Under the pieces are notes generated by a model that saw only the letters and a program-made list of their open reading frames with translations, did not search any database and was not told the origin of the DNA. Positions 10,527 to 21,429 of a stretch of DNA of 64,000 nt are shown here, one piece after another. How positions within the stretch are numbered: the stretch's first letter is position 1; each line of letters begins with the position of its first letter. A program made the position numbers and the translations under genes. The DNA comes from Acanthosepion pharaonis (lineage: Eukaryota > Mollusca > Cephalopoda > Sepiida > Sepiidae), in the NCBI GenBank assembly GCA_903632075.3, contig CAHIKZ030002026.1, forward strand, positions 62,001-126,000, read 5' to 3'.

Positions 10527-10965
10527 TTGGTCCTGACCTGGCATCTTAGCTTCAGTCACTTTCCCACTGCCGAAATGTAGCTTCCCCGTGCCTTTTTTAG
10601 AAATACTTCCGTGGTAATTGTTCTGATAAACTTTGTTCTGTGGTAGCTAGACTTTATGTATTTAAGCGCACTACTAGATTGGCAACAAGGTCCCAGAATT
10701 GGCTAGATGTAACCGTAAGTTCTTTGCTAACAGTTTATTTTCTCGCACTTCACACCTGTGGATCTCTCTTCCGGATTCTTGATTTTCAACCAACTTTGAT
10801 CTTCAAAAATTTAAATACAATGTTAATCACTATCTACAGTCTTCATGATTCCTCTTCTTTTATTGTTCTCGCTTCTTAATAATGTTTTTCTTATTCTTCC
10901 ACGCTCAGTAACCCCTTATGTCTTAATGACTTAAATGACTTGCCTGGGGTAAAATGATTAAAAAT
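10527..10965 (+). mobile_element. jockey-like LINE, 3' end fragment
   Basis: It encodes the C-terminal tail of a jockey-type ORF2 (VARLYVFKRTTRLATRSQNW after a region matching the same family at 13150-13300), then the family's 3' tail with CTTAATGACTTAAATGACTTGCCTGGGGT. The same order of blocks recurs at 13190-13620 and 19200-19510. It is 5'-truncated, as is usual for LINE insertions, and the reading frame carries stops. Confidence 0.75.
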
Positions 10966-10969
10966 ATAA

Positions 10970-11770
10970 AATGAATGACATAAAGACAAGATAGAAGTTT
11001 TTCTTGAAGTCAAAAAAATGTAAAACTGAATTCACTATGAAAGATAGTGGAAACTGAATCATTATTAAGACTATTATATCATACCTGTCGTTATACTATG
11101 AGACCTGACTACAGCGAGTAATTAAACAAATCAGAAAAAGCCACAAAATTACGATATCTTATGAAGACTTTGCTCAAAAAATGAAAAACATTATAACATT
11201 AAAATTTGAATCGTACTGGGGAACGATTCCAAAACATTTGCAATATTAGAAAAAACTCAAGTGCGACGATTCAAACCACAGCATTGTTAAAGCTACCGAA
11301 GAGAATACTGTAGAATGGAGGAAATTGCATTCCTTTCCATCAATGATCACAATTTATAAGAAGATAATGACAAGTATAATAACAACTACAAGAACTGTAA
11401 TTATGACAACAGTATTCGATCGCTTTGCTGAGAATCTGACAATTCATTATAATCGAAAAGGGGAGAAAAGTAAAAAGTAATTAAAATGGCAACAACAATA
11501 ACAACTGAATAATTATAATTGCAGTCAATATCTAAGAAAATAATTTTTTGCATATGGTATTAATTAATCAAGAAGGTAACGATCGTTGTCTGACAAATTT
11601 TTCCCCAGGCATGTCAATCATTAACCAGTTTCTGTAAATTCATCGAAATTCTAAATTAATTCGAAATACAAATACACACCTTACATTTATTTCAATAGAT
11701 AACAAGACATACAAACTATTGCACAAAAGAGAGTTAATTAAGCTTATAACAGACATCGATAAATCACTGT
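10970..11770. other. no recognised feature
   Basis: AT-rich DNA; no splice-bounded exon or known repeat seen. Confidence 0.5.
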
Positions 11771-11772
11771 AA

Positions 11773-11961
11773 CTAAGAAGCTGAGATCGGAATGCCTTTG
11801 TGAGAGACATAAGTTTTATTTTGAAGATCGTCAGAATCAAAATACGGCGCATATTCTATTTCTGTTGTGGTTAGTATCTCAATTATTTTTATGACGTAGA
11901 CATCACTCGCATAGTGCAAAGGTGAGGGGCTATAGAAACGGTAGATACACTCCTCGGTCAT
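11773..11961 (-). CDS. small open frame, possible exon or micro-gene
   Basis: An ATG at 11959-11961 in the context AAAAAAGATGA opens 62 codons starting MTEECIYRFYSPSPLHYASD, with an acidic Tyr-rich middle and a TAG stop. It is not low-complexity. It abuts the start of the jockey-like fragment at about 11985. No splice partner, no recognised domain. It may be a fossil exon or chance. Confidence 0.3.
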   Translation of the reverse strand: MTEECIYRFYSPSPLHYASDVYVIKIIEILTTTEIEYAPYFDSDDLQNKTYVSHKGIPISAS

Positions 11962-11984
11962 CTTTTTTCTTAGAATTGAGTCTG

Positions 11985-13625
11985 TTGTGCGATGTGCATA
12001 TCACTCCGTTCATGTTTTCTGCTATCATCTTTAAAACTGTTCCCCACAGTGCATGTGGACTTGATGCTATCCCTACAATAGTCCTTAAGAAATGTACTCC
12101 TAAACTGTCTCCTGTTCTCTTCAAAATAAATGCCTTGATGCTTTTTGCTTTCCTGCGTGTTAAAAAACTTCTTTACTTCAGTCTAAAAAAAAGATCAAAT
12201 TGTCTGATAACTTATACCAGCCTCGTAGCTTTCTATCTTTTATTGGCAAATTACTAGAAGTTCTAATCAATTCCGAATTGATTAATCAACTTACATCGCA
12301 GCATTTTCTTTCAGATAAGTAATCTCTAGGTCAATTGCTGATTTATTAGCGGTTATTGCCGAAAGTGTCTATCAAGTTTTAGATAAAAATGGTGAAACTC
12401 GGTTTGTTGCTTTGGATATATTGAATGCATTTAACATGGTTTGGCACACTCGTCTTTTTCAGGAGTTGAAGGTTTATGTTATTTCTGGAGGAATTTTTAA
12501 TCAGATTGAATCATTCTTATCAAATCGCGAAATGATATTTATCTTGAACGGTGACTCTTCTAGATCTTTTTGCATTAATGCATATGTTTTCGCAGGGCTC
12601 TATCTTTGGACCTACGTTGTTCTTAATTTTCATCAACAACATTCCTGGTGTCATCTGTTCTTCATTCGGTATCTATGCTAATGACGCAACTCTTTACTTA
12701 TGTCTTAATGATAAGTCTGATCAGTTTGATGAGGTCAAATTGGCAACCGAGGTAAAAAAAGGATCTACAACCTGTGGTCAACTAGTGCAAGTAATGACTT
12801 GTTAGTTTTAACGCCTACAAAACAAAACTGATTTTTTTTAATCTTCTGTCAGAAACATTTGCCTTCCATCAACATGGCTGAGTCTAACCTCTAGGAGTAT
12901 AACTCATTGCGCCTTCTCGGTCTAACCTTTCCGCTGACATGACAGTGTAAAGATTATATTGAATCAATTGATAGGTCTGCTGCTAGGAAAGTTGTTTCAC
13001 TGTGTTGTGATAGACAATTTTTCTCGCCAGAATCTATATCTTATCTATAAGTTTATCATTCTTTCATACATCGAATAGTGCTATCATATCTGGTCGGTTG
13101 CTTCTGCTATTTATTTAGATTTTCTTGATAAAATCCAAAGAAGAATAGACAATGTTATTGGTTTTTATCTGGTATCTCGGCTTCACTCACTTTCTCACCA
13201 CTGTAACGTAGCTTCCCTGTGCCTTTTCTATAAATATTTTCATGATAATTGTTCTGATGAGATTTCCGATATTGCACGTAGCATTTATGTATTTAAGCGC
13301 AGTACTAGATTATCGAAAAGGTCTCAATATTTTACAGATGAAATGCCTAAATGTAACCCCGTAGGTTCTATGCTAACAGTTTCTGTTCTCGCGCTTCTCA
13401 TTTGTGGAACTCTCTTTCGGTTTTCTGCTTTCAATCAACTTTGATCTTCAAAAATTTAAATGCAATGTCAATCGTTATCTTCTGTCTTCTTAATTCCTTT
13501 TATTTTATTGTTCCCACTCTTTAATAATATTTTATTTTTATCATATTCACTCAAACTCAGTAACACCTTGCGTCTTAATGGCTTTATTGTCTTACTTGGG
13601 GAGAAATGATTAAAGATATCTTTGT
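11985..13625 (+). mobile_element. jockey-like LINE fragment (RT to 3' tail)
   Basis: Blocks in family order: SACGLDAIPTIVLKKCTPKLS (12048), the palm start around ALDILNAFNMVWH (12410), QGSIFGPTLFLIFINNIPGV (12590), the catalytic box, then thumb and C-terminal regions and a 3' tail ending near GGGGAGAAATGATTAAAG (13610). In jockey-type ORF2 these form the reverse transcriptase. The catalytic YADD box here reads YAND (about 12676), which by itself would be expected to abolish polymerisation. Numerous stops and frameshifts. It lacks the endonuclease half. Confidence 0.85.
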
Positions 13626-14039
13626 TTATTCTTTAGGTTTAATAGTTGTCATCTAAAAAGTATCATCTTTTGTTACAAATATTTTATATTTTGTTACAAA
13701 TTATTGTATTTTTTATTTTACTTTTATTATGTTTGGTGGTTTATATATACATTGATACCAATAACTGAATTTTGTTTATTTGTGATTGAACTATATTTTT
13801 AAGTAAGAAAACGTATCTCCGAATTTGTAGGAGAGGCGTTTCAGATATTAACGTTTATTTCATTTTATACGTTTTTAATATTTGTTTTCTATTAACCTTT
13901 AAATAGTTTTAACAGCAACAACAATTAAAAATGGTTTTATATTGGTTAATTATTTTATAGTAATTATTATTTATATCAATTTATTATTTATTGATTACTT
14001 TCTACTACTTATCATTTAAGCATAATTTATTATAATAAA

Positions 14040-14475
14040 TCATTTTGCTTCGACGTCTAGTGTAAAAAAATATTTGGGGCGTCGGGGAGGAACAGTTCTA
14101 CTCCTTTGGGAGTAGTTCGTCGACGTGGATTCCTACAAATCACTCAACTTGTAGCTCTAAATAGCTGTTTGCATACAATAGTGGCCACAACCCAGTAAAC
14201 CGCTTACAGGTGTGGGTAGTTGGCGGTTAAAAGTCCTTGACAATTTCGGGTCTGTGGACCCTATAACATGTGATAACTGATTCTCGGTGTAGTGAAATGA
14301 TAAGATCTACAGCTTCAACGCTATGCCGTGGAGTGCATCAGAGCATGGAGATAGAAGTCCTAGTCATCTAATGCAGTCAGTAAGTTTCCGGTCGCAACGA
14401 TTCCCCGTGCTAACAGATAAAAGGCTGAGAGAGTGGGATTATCCCAGTGCAACAATTTTCCCACTATAAATTCTT
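14040..14475. repeat. GC-richer island, probable retroelement leader
   Basis: A sharp shift to balanced composition, with short hairpins (CTACTCC/GGAGTAG at 14100) and phrases such as CGGTTAAAAGTCCTTGACAA, but no long frame. Forty bases downstream (14512) is CTGATGAATTGG, similar to the hammerhead-like CTGATGAATTGG at 31431. I infer a leader or pseudo-LTR of a Penelope-like element. Unproven. Confidence 0.35.
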
Positions 14476-15330
14476 CCGCACAGGTATATTTTTAAAATTC
14501 ATCCATATCCACTGATGAATTGGACAACCATGCTATATATATAATATAAAATATTATAAGAACTGATCCCTGTTAATAAAAGTATTTATAATAACTATTT
14601 ATTGAAATAATAAGATAATGTTTTTCTGAAAGTTTATAGAAATATACTGAATTGCAGCCGAAAATCTCACACTTACTCTGTTCAACTGGAAAACTGAGTT
14701 TAATCGCTTACAAATAATTTACTTTTGTTAAGACTAGAGATTATCGATAATTACTAACTTCATTGCATTTGAGACAGGATGAGGATAAATACTGAGGTCA
14801 ACTCTGGAGTTACCGTTATAAGATTTTAAGATTATTGTCATTATTTTTGTTTCCTTAAGAGGAATTTAGATTTATTTTCAAATTATCTTTTCAAACATTG
14901 GGACAAAATTAAAAAAAAATTATACTCTAAATTAGACACAGTATTTCTTTTTCAGAGATCAAGCCTAAAATCCCTCACGTAAAGATTTTATAAACAGATT
15001 TATTTTGTTTAACGAAAATTCTCAAAAATGCCTAGTAGTAGATAAGAGTTACTTTTCATCAGATTATTTTTTTCGAAGTTCAACAAAAAACACTATATTG
15101 TGAAAATATCACCAACGTTAAAATTATTATTCATAATACTTAGAACCATTACATAAACAAACTGCGGAGATCATTATGCGTATGTGTGTATGTGCGCGTC
15201 TTTATACTTATGTCTTTGTGTGTATGTGCATGCATTTCCGTTTATATCTGCATGTGCATATGTCTAGTGAAATAAAATAACCTAATAGCCTAATAACCTA
15301 AACTTGTAGCTGTCGATGGCAGTCTTGACA
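14476..15330. other. 3' flank / probable 3' UTR of the minus-strand gene
   Basis: AT-rich sequence below the stop codon at 15331. On the minus strand AATAAA occurs at 15004-14999 and would place the transcript end about 330 bases after the stop. A GT-rich stretch lies at 15176-15265. No other feature. Confidence 0.35.
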
Positions 15331-15482
15331 TCAGTTGATCTGCGGGCTTCCCAGTTCCACAGTGAGGATAATGATGACACCGACCGTGGTGCCCATACCG
15401 AGAAGAGAGACATACTTGACGGCTCGACCCAGACGTCGAGCTTGCTGGTACCTCTTTTTGGCAAACGCGGAATCAGATTGCA
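15331..15482 (-). CDS. terminal exon of CD225/dispanin-like membrane protein
   Basis: The acceptor on the minus strand is TTTCTTTTTTCAG (15495-15483). The exon starts with two bases completing a Val codon carried from the exon at 26679, then QSDSAFAKKRYQQARRLGR, a hydrophobic segment of about 20 residues (YVSLLGMGTTVGVIIILTV), a short tail ELGSPQIN and TGA at 15333-15331. The arrangement of a small-residue/Arg-rich loop (AxxxYxxARRL) before a Gly-rich C-terminal transmembrane helix resembles the CD225/dispanin fold of IFITM, PRRT and TMEM91/SYNDIG-type proteins, which act on membrane fusion and trafficking. The N-terminal half with the re-entrant helix is outside what I can find, so family assignment is tentative; the exon itself is well supported. 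Confidence 0.65.
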
Positions 15483-16017
15483 CTGAAAAAAGAAACAAAA
15501 GCAAATTTTATTATTTGTATCTAATCAATATTTAACACATCTTGTCATTCAGAAAACATCAAAAAAAACAAACAAACAAACAAACATTCAGAAAAACATA
15601 AAAAAAATCTTTTCTCTTTTAAAAAAAACAAAAAATTGATTATAAAATTCGTGGATTACGAAAGATCTAACAATCTTATTCAACCGTTTGTATCATATCA
15701 TTGTAAACTGGTTCAGTTCAACTTTCTTAGATTTGTTTTATAGTACGCTTAAAAATATATGATTTAAAGAGACCCTTTATCTAAAGATGGGTTCTGCAGA
15801 TATATTTCTCTGTTGTTTCGTCAGTGGACATATTTCTATCAAGCTCGAAGGAACCTTTTGCGGAAGCTCGTTGATTTTTTACGAAGTCCATTTAGAACAT
15901 AGCTTTTCACACTTTCTTGTCTTTTGTTCTTCTCAGTAGTTAGTAAATACCCTTTATCATCCCCCCTTTTTCATATTCTGCTATCCATTCAGAAAAACTC
16001 ATTAAGAAGGTTGGTTG

Positions 16018-16125
16018 CTATATCGTCTTACTTTTCTTGCTTTCAGTATGCTCTGAGAGTGTTAAATTCTCCAGACCCGCTTTTCCCATTATATATTCCA
16101 GAAAGGTCACATGTTTCTTTCTGAC
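16018..16125 (-). mobile_element. RTE-like LINE scrap
   Basis: The minus-strand translation includes FLEYIMGKAGLENLTLSEH, matching the family's C-terminal FxGHIMRxxxLENLTL block seen intact at 17730-17780 on the plus strand. It is about 100 bases long; its flanks are unrelated. Confidence 0.6.
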
Positions 16126-16331
16126 TGTACGTATAAGTTTCCTCGTTATTCCTATTTTTCTTGAAACTTCTTGACATATGTCCATGATATACAATACATT
16201 CATCGGTTGAATCTTATCTCTGTCGGTTCAAGTTTCTTCTTTAGTTGTGATGAACATTCAATTCTGTTTTAATTTGGATGCTTTTTTATAATATAGTGTA
16301 TAATTCGCTATTCTCAGTTGTATTTTTAAAC

Positions 16332-17102
16332 TAGTAGCATGGCCCGGCGTTGCCCGTGCTTGATTCAAAAAGCGTACGACTCATACAGCAATCGCTATCA
16401 CTTGACTTAAAATATTTTTGCCCTTCCTTGCCTTTAAAGGAGTGCCCTTTGACGTGTTGATGTTGCTACATGCCTTACTTCGTGCCTATCTCACACTGCG
16501 AATTTTTTCTAAGCTCTATACTAAACATTAAATCTGTTACGAAAAAAGAACTAAACAAAATGAGCACAAAACGATCAGCTTAAAAAAGGGACTCGTAACT
16601 GGAAAAACCGAATGAAAAAAGAATGTTAACAACAAATACTTTTTCACACCCAACTCAGTTCTGCGGAATCAGAATCAACGTTAAGTTTAAGCTATTTAAT
16701 GAGCTAATTGCAGTAAAGTGCCATGAAGATTTAAATTTTTCCCACTTGTGACGAATGCAGCTATCGATATTTTTGCATGCTAGCATGCTAGTTAACATTC
16801 GTGTCAGTCAGCTGTTGGCTCTCACGCTGGCCAATAGAATCTTCCTGCCTATTCGTGGCAGCCAGTTATAGGCTCTCACTCTGGCCAGTAGAAAATGGCC
16901 GCAAACTACATGAAAGCTGCCGTAGAAGCATGAAAAAATTATTATATTATTTCCACTATCGATGGGAGTTGGGAAATGAAAAGTCGGTCTTGGCCTTCCC
17001 GCTAACTTGGAGCATGTACATGTAAATTTTGGTGCAAATCCGTCGAAAATTGCGGCCGTGCATTCGTTACACACACACCCTGCCTTTTATAGACAGAGAT
17101 TA
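16332..17102. mobile_element. non-autonomous repeat with GGCCCGGCGTTGCCCG end
   Basis: It begins ACTAGTAGCATGGCCCGGCGTTGCCCGTGC and ends GCCTTTTATAGACAGAGATT. Both termini look like those of widespread invertebrate non-autonomous elements, from memory and unverified. It contains an imperfect 54-base tandem duplication (16798-16851 and 16852-16893) and an ACACACACC run near the end. The 74-88 codon frames in it lie inside the duplicated part and have no family match. Confidence 0.5.
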
Positions 17103-17235
17103 ATTTTGCGTCTTATTGCAGTTTGAAGATCTATCGTCATAATCTGATTTCCTAAGCTGGTTAATTTTTTCCTATTTCTCTTGGTCACTATTATTTAACA
17201 TGCATATATCAAGTTATTCAGTTCTTTTATATGCT

Positions 17236-18005
17236 CAGTACAAAGAAATGATCCCGCAAGAACTTCTACAGAAGGTAGTGAAGGAAAGCGAGATAAAAAG
17301 ACTAAGATCAATTGCAAGATGACAGAGTCCATGGTTGTCGGCAAAGGGAAGAGTTCAACATGAAAATTACAAATCGGAGATACCAAAATTAAACAAGCAC
17401 AACAATTTACATATATTGGAAGTGTTTTAACAGAGGACGGGAAGTGCGACACTGAAAATCGAAGCGCAATCCCAAAAGCTAAACAAAGTATTAAGAAACA
17501 TGAAAAGTGAACCTAACTGTTACGTAATATCATTCCTCCTATCTGGTAGGGAATACTAGTCAATCTCTTCAAAGATGAAGAAAAAACTTGAAGCAATAGA
17601 AATATGGTTCTACAGAAGGATGCTAAGAATACTATGAACTGAACATGGGAACAACAACCAAGTTTTAGAGAAAAGGGAAACAAAAATGACACTTTTACAT
17701 ATCATCAGAAATAGACAGTTGAAATTTTAAGGGCATATAATGAGGGAAAATAGTTTGAAAAATTTGACACTCTCAGAACATATTGAAGGTTATAGTGACA
17801 GAAAAAAAATAGCGAATAATATATCTAACATGCTTGTGTGAATGGATGGCAGAACAGAGTCTAGCGAAGATGGCAAAAAAATAAAATTTATTAAGAGCTA
17901 CAATAGACATGGAATTGCGGAGAGCCATGATCGCCAACGTTCTGAAGGGAAACGGTACATAGAAGATGTTGTTACTGTCAATATCTCGTTGAGGTTTATT
18001 GATGT
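17236..18005 (+). mobile_element. RTE-like LINE, 3' coding fragment
   Basis: Recognisable blocks: NLHILEVF then EDGKCDTE-like sequence (17400-17450), KVLRNMKSEPNCYVISFLLSG (17490), MKKKLEAIEIWFYRRMLRIL (17573), a GHIMREN-LKNLTLSEHIEG block (17730), and FIKSYNRHGIAESHDRQRSE near the end (17890). This is the post-RT C-terminal domain of RTE-type LINEs that encode an APE nuclease and RT. Frameshifts and stops throughout. The minus-strand copy at 45.4-47.6 kb is a longer relative. Confidence 0.8.
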
Positions 18006-18035
18006 TTTTTGTTCTTATGGTTTTCCCAATCGTCA

Positions 18036-18180
18036 AGTACAGAAATTAAACTATCTGGGTGCGTTTTAACAAACGATTGAAAATGTGACAACAAAATTTT
18101 AAGATGCATTGGAATAGCAAAAAAATTAATTCCAAAAGCTAAAAAAAGTATTAAGAAATCTGGTGCTAAGAAAATCATCT
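18036..18180 (+). mobile_element. second RTE-like fragment
   Basis: LNYLGAF, a CDNKI-like stretch, RCIGIAKKLIP and KKSIKKSG repeat, in decayed form, the YLG..xxxGKCDxE..RRIGIAK..xxKLxKVLRN module that occurs at 17400-17500. It is either a separate insertion or an internal duplication just downstream of the first fragment. Confidence 0.55.
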
Positions 18181-18467
18181 GTTATTATATTCCGTCCCTC
18201 ATTTTAAATATTTTATATTAACTGAAGATTTATATTTGAGATTCAATTTCTCTTGAAAACATTTGATCGAGAAGTCGTTGGTTCAATCTTTGTTCTATAA
18301 TCTATTTACATATTTCAAGTATTCGTTACCCGCAACCTTTAAGGAATGGTTTAATTTTTAAGTATCAGTAAAGAACTAAATTATTATTTAGGCAGTCCCA
18401 TCAAGTTATTTTATAGATAGACAATAAATTGGTAATTATTTTATGCAAATCCACAAACTCTTTTCAG

Positions 18468-18699
18468 CCACATTGAGTCATTGTACAACAGTTCTGTTCT
18501 GATCAGTATCCTTTTAATGTTTAGAATCTCTTCTGTTATGTTAACTGATTTGATATCGGAACTGAATATTAAAAAACAAGATCAGGAAAATGAATCCCAA
18601 AGAAGTATAAATGACGAAATAAATCGTCAATTTTCGCAATTAACAAGGCAATTATTTGCAAACTTGAAAAACAAAGAAAAGTCGAAAATGTATGAATGA
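18468..18699 (+). CDS. terminal exon of an unrecognised gene
   Basis: The acceptor ATCCACAAACTCTTTTCAG ends at 18467. The exon is open from its first base in one frame: HIESLYNSSVLISILLMF, a second hydrophobic patch, then a charged Gln/Asn/Glu/Lys tail likely to be helical or coiled (LNIKKQDQENESQ ... RQLFANLKNKEKSK), stop TGA 18697-18699. AATAAA follows 51 bases later (18751). The hydrophobic start followed by a polar helix suggests a membrane-protein C-terminus, but I cannot name a family. It needs two bases from the previous exon, which was not found between 5.7 and 18.4 kb. Confidence 0.5.
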
Positions 18700-18750
18700 A
18701 AGTGTGGATCGCTTTGTTTTTCGTTATTCAGAATAGTTTATAATGAAATG

Positions 18751-18756
18751 AATAAA
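18751..18756 (+). promoter_or_regulatory. possible polyadenylation signal
   Basis: AATAAA 51 bases after the stop of the 18468-18699 exon; the spacing is right for a short 3' UTR. Confidence 0.4.
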
Positions 18757-18885
18757 AATTGCGATATCAGAAGCAGAACATTCATTGTTTAAGAAGTTAG
18801 TAATATTTACAAGAGAAAAGATTTATTTATGGAACGAAGTTTTACTATTTGGGCTTTAAATGAACTTAATTCTGGTAACAGATTT

Positions 18886-19600
18886 AAAAAAAAAAAAAAC
18901 TGCTCTCATTTAACCGCCATAGAGAAACTTCCCTGCCCGCCATCAACATGGCTGATGCTCAACCCTGGAGAGCATCTTGGAACAACTACATTGAATCAAT
19001 ATCTGCATCTACTGCAAAGAAAGTTGGTTCATTGTGTAGTGCCAGAAGGTTTTTTTTTTGTCAGAATCCAGCTTACACATTTACAAATCTACCATTCAGC
19101 TGTACATGAATACTGTTGCCATATCTAGTCTGGTGCCGCTGCTGTTCATCTCGAGGCTCTTGACAAAATCCAAAGAAGGATTGGCAATGTGATCTATCCT
19201 GACTTGGAATCTCGACTTCAGTCACTTTCTTATAGACATGATATGGTTTTCTTCTGTCTTTTCAACAAATATATTCATGGCAATTGCTTTGATGAGCTTT
19301 TTTTCCCCGGTTCCCCGACTACATAAATTTGAGTGTACTACTAGATTGGCATCTAGGTCCCACCTTTTTACTGTTGAAATAGTTAAATGTAACCGCCATT
19401 TCTATTCCAACAGTTTCTTTTATCACTCTTCCCGAAAGTGAAACTCCCTTCCCCTTACATGCTTCCCTGAAAATTACAACCTACAAAAATTTAAATGCAA
19501 CGTCAATCGCTATCTTTTGTCGTCTTGAACCAATGGAGATTGATCTTTTATACTTTTCTCAATCCACCCTATACACAGCCTTTTCACTCACCATCAAAGC
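18886..19600 (+). mobile_element. jockey-like LINE, 3' fragment
   Basis: Family blocks in order: PPSTWLMLNPGEHLG (18938), KLVHCVVPEG (19020), AVHEYCCHIxSGAAAVHLEALDKIQRRIGN (19100-19190), LESRLQSLSYRH (19206), FNKYIHGNCFDELF (19262), TTRLASRSHLFTVEIVKCNRHFYSN (19337), then LQKFKCNVNRY-like sequence (19480). This corresponds to the ORF2 region after the RT catalytic core. Several frameshifts. A poly-A interruption lies near 18890. Confidence 0.85.
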
Positions 19601-20340
19601 AAATCTTAGTGAATATAATTATCTTACTATGAAAACGATGTCTCAGTAAATTAAAATTTATCAGGGAAACTATCACATTATTTTTCTAAAATAAGGAATT
19701 ATTTCTGATCTGATCAGTTACTTTCTAATGTTCAAACAGAATTTGAAATATTAAGAAAAAGATCTATAAGTAAAGTCACTGTTTCATTTTTCTTCCTAAA
19801 ATGTAGCATGTTTTAAAATAAATCATTCGCAGAAATTTCTGCGATTATTTTTAGTTGAAAGATTAGGAAAAAAAGCAAGAAAAAAAATAATTATGTTTAA
19901 TTATAAAATTCATAACAGACGCATTTATGGTTGTTTCTGTTTTAGACAGCGATATTAGCACTTAAAATAATATCGGAAAGGCTGGGAATAAATTCACAAA
20001 ATAAATGCAAAAATTACACTGAAACTGATTTCTTTGCAAATTATGTTACATTCGCCTTATTTTTCGCATTTATGAATCAAATCATTTAGTACCATTTAAA
20101 AACAAGAACTGAAATTTTTCTTTCTCTCTCTTTTTTACACACGCCCACAAAGACACAAAATAATAGATGAAATATATGAAATAAAACGCAAACACACGTA
20201 CGCGTACTAATGCGAATACACACACATAAAAACACACATATAAATAGATAGATGTGCGTGTTTGCATGTGCATGTATGTGTGCGTGTATGCGTGTGTAAA
20301 AATTTCAGATCGAGTATATTTGTAAACCTGTACCTGTAAC
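19600..20340. other. no recognised gene
   Basis: AT-rich DNA ending in ACAC/GTGT-rich simple sequence (20198-20295). The minus frames there translate the simple repeat. Confidence 0.5.
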
Positions 20341-20342
20341 GG

Positions 20343-20655
20343 CATTCACCTGGGGTGGGTTGAACCGGCTCCAATATTGGAGTTTCATGGGAATTTGGAA
20401 TTGACAAGCGGTCCCCAACCCGCATGTATAGCACATGAGATTTGATTATAGTGGTGAAGGTTTCGTGCAGGACCATCCACACTTTTTGAAGGGCCGATTA
20501 CAGAGACCTGGTGCACCTGCCACAAGGTCCCCAAACAGCTCTCCGCAGGTTTTGAATTCAGCGTTTTCCTTCTCCTAGACCAGTGGCCACCCAAGGCTAT
20601 AGAACCCGGTCTGTCCTGCTATTTACCCATAGTTGACTAACGCAAAACGGATTTT
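20343..20655 (-). repeat. GC-richer repeat-like island
   Basis: On the minus strand it reads GGGTTCTATAGCCTTGGGTG, GGCCACTGGTCTAGGAGAAG and CAGGTGCACCAGGTCTCTGT, a style typical of retroelement leaders, with abrupt composition borders. Two overlapping minus frames of 69 and 91 codons show no family. Probably a LINE or LTR leader fragment; unassigned. Confidence 0.35.
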
Positions 20656-20889
20656 TGCTGAGACTCTGAACCGGATCCATGCTTAATCTGATCACTTGTT
20701 AATTTGCAGACGAAAAGGTCATTTGAAAGAAAATACACGATATTCATGTTCATATATCTACATTCTTAAACTGAACATTCTTTCATGACTTAGTTATCAT
20801 GGAATAATAGAAACGAAAACAGTAAATACGAATAAAAACTTCTGAAAAAATTTAGTCAGATTAAAAAAAATATCACATTCCAAAACAAT

Positions 20890-20943
20890 CTCTCTCTCTC
20901 TCTCTCTCTCTCTCGCACACGCGCGCGCACACACGCACACACT
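20890..20943. repeat. CT/CGCA/CA simple repeat
   Basis: CT dinucleotides passing into CGCGCACAC units. Confidence 0.95.
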
Positions 20944-21099
20944 TGTTGATATTAACGAAACCTAAATTTAACATCGACTAAAATTTATTTGGTTCTTTAT
21001 GAGAATAGAACTTACTAGCAACAGTTTGCAAAAATAGTATAGCGTATTGAACTCACACTCTTTGGGTCCTGTCACTGGATCTAACCAACAATACCTGGT

Positions 21100-21420
21100 T
21101 AAGGCAGTGGAGAACTTTCAGAGGGAAATTAGCAGGAGATAACTGATAACTGACATCCATCAAACCTGGCACGTGGAACTAGAACAGTCTACCCCAGTGA
21201 GCGAAATAAAGGGTTCAGTTCGAAATTCCAAGCACCTGAAGAAGGCCGGAGCGTACAACGGCCGAAACGATGTGATAAATATGGCGACAAAGATAAGGAC
21301 GAGAGTCCGAATAATGTACATAATACCTCATCTCAGAAATATAGACAGACAAAATTATCTGCATGTAAGAAAAAACCCTCAGCGTATAATTATTGTAGAT
21401 ACTTTTACATCATAGAAATT
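21100..21420 (+). mobile_element. Penelope-like element flank module
   Basis: Bases 21107-21155 (GGAGAACTTTCAGAGG ... ATAACTGACATCCAT) match 1998-2042 inside the Penelope-like element. The part from 21205 to 21355 is a near-copy of 41493-41640. It contains the hammerhead-like core annotated next. It is interpreted as a pseudo-LTR or 3' flank left by a Penelope-like insertion. It holds no intact frame. Confidence 0.6.
21236..21269 (+). ncRNA. hammerhead ribozyme-like core
   Basis: CTGAAGA (fits CTGANGA), then A, a perfect 5-bp stem GGCCG/CGGCC with a 10-base loop, then GAAAC. These are the two conserved strands and stem II of a hammerhead. A related copy lies at 41522. A convincing stem III with NUH cleavage site was not located in the following ATGTGATAAATATGGCGAC, so it may be partial or non-catalytic. 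Confidence 0.45.
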
Positions 21421-21429
21421 TTTCACCAT

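Noticed and set aside
15282..15464. 60-codon minus frame over the dispanin-like exon
   Set aside because: It is the wrong frame of the exon 15331-15482; the spliced frame with the transmembrane helix fits the phase of the upstream exon.
17773..18036. 87-codon minus frame
   Set aside because: Antisense shadow of the RTE-like fragment.
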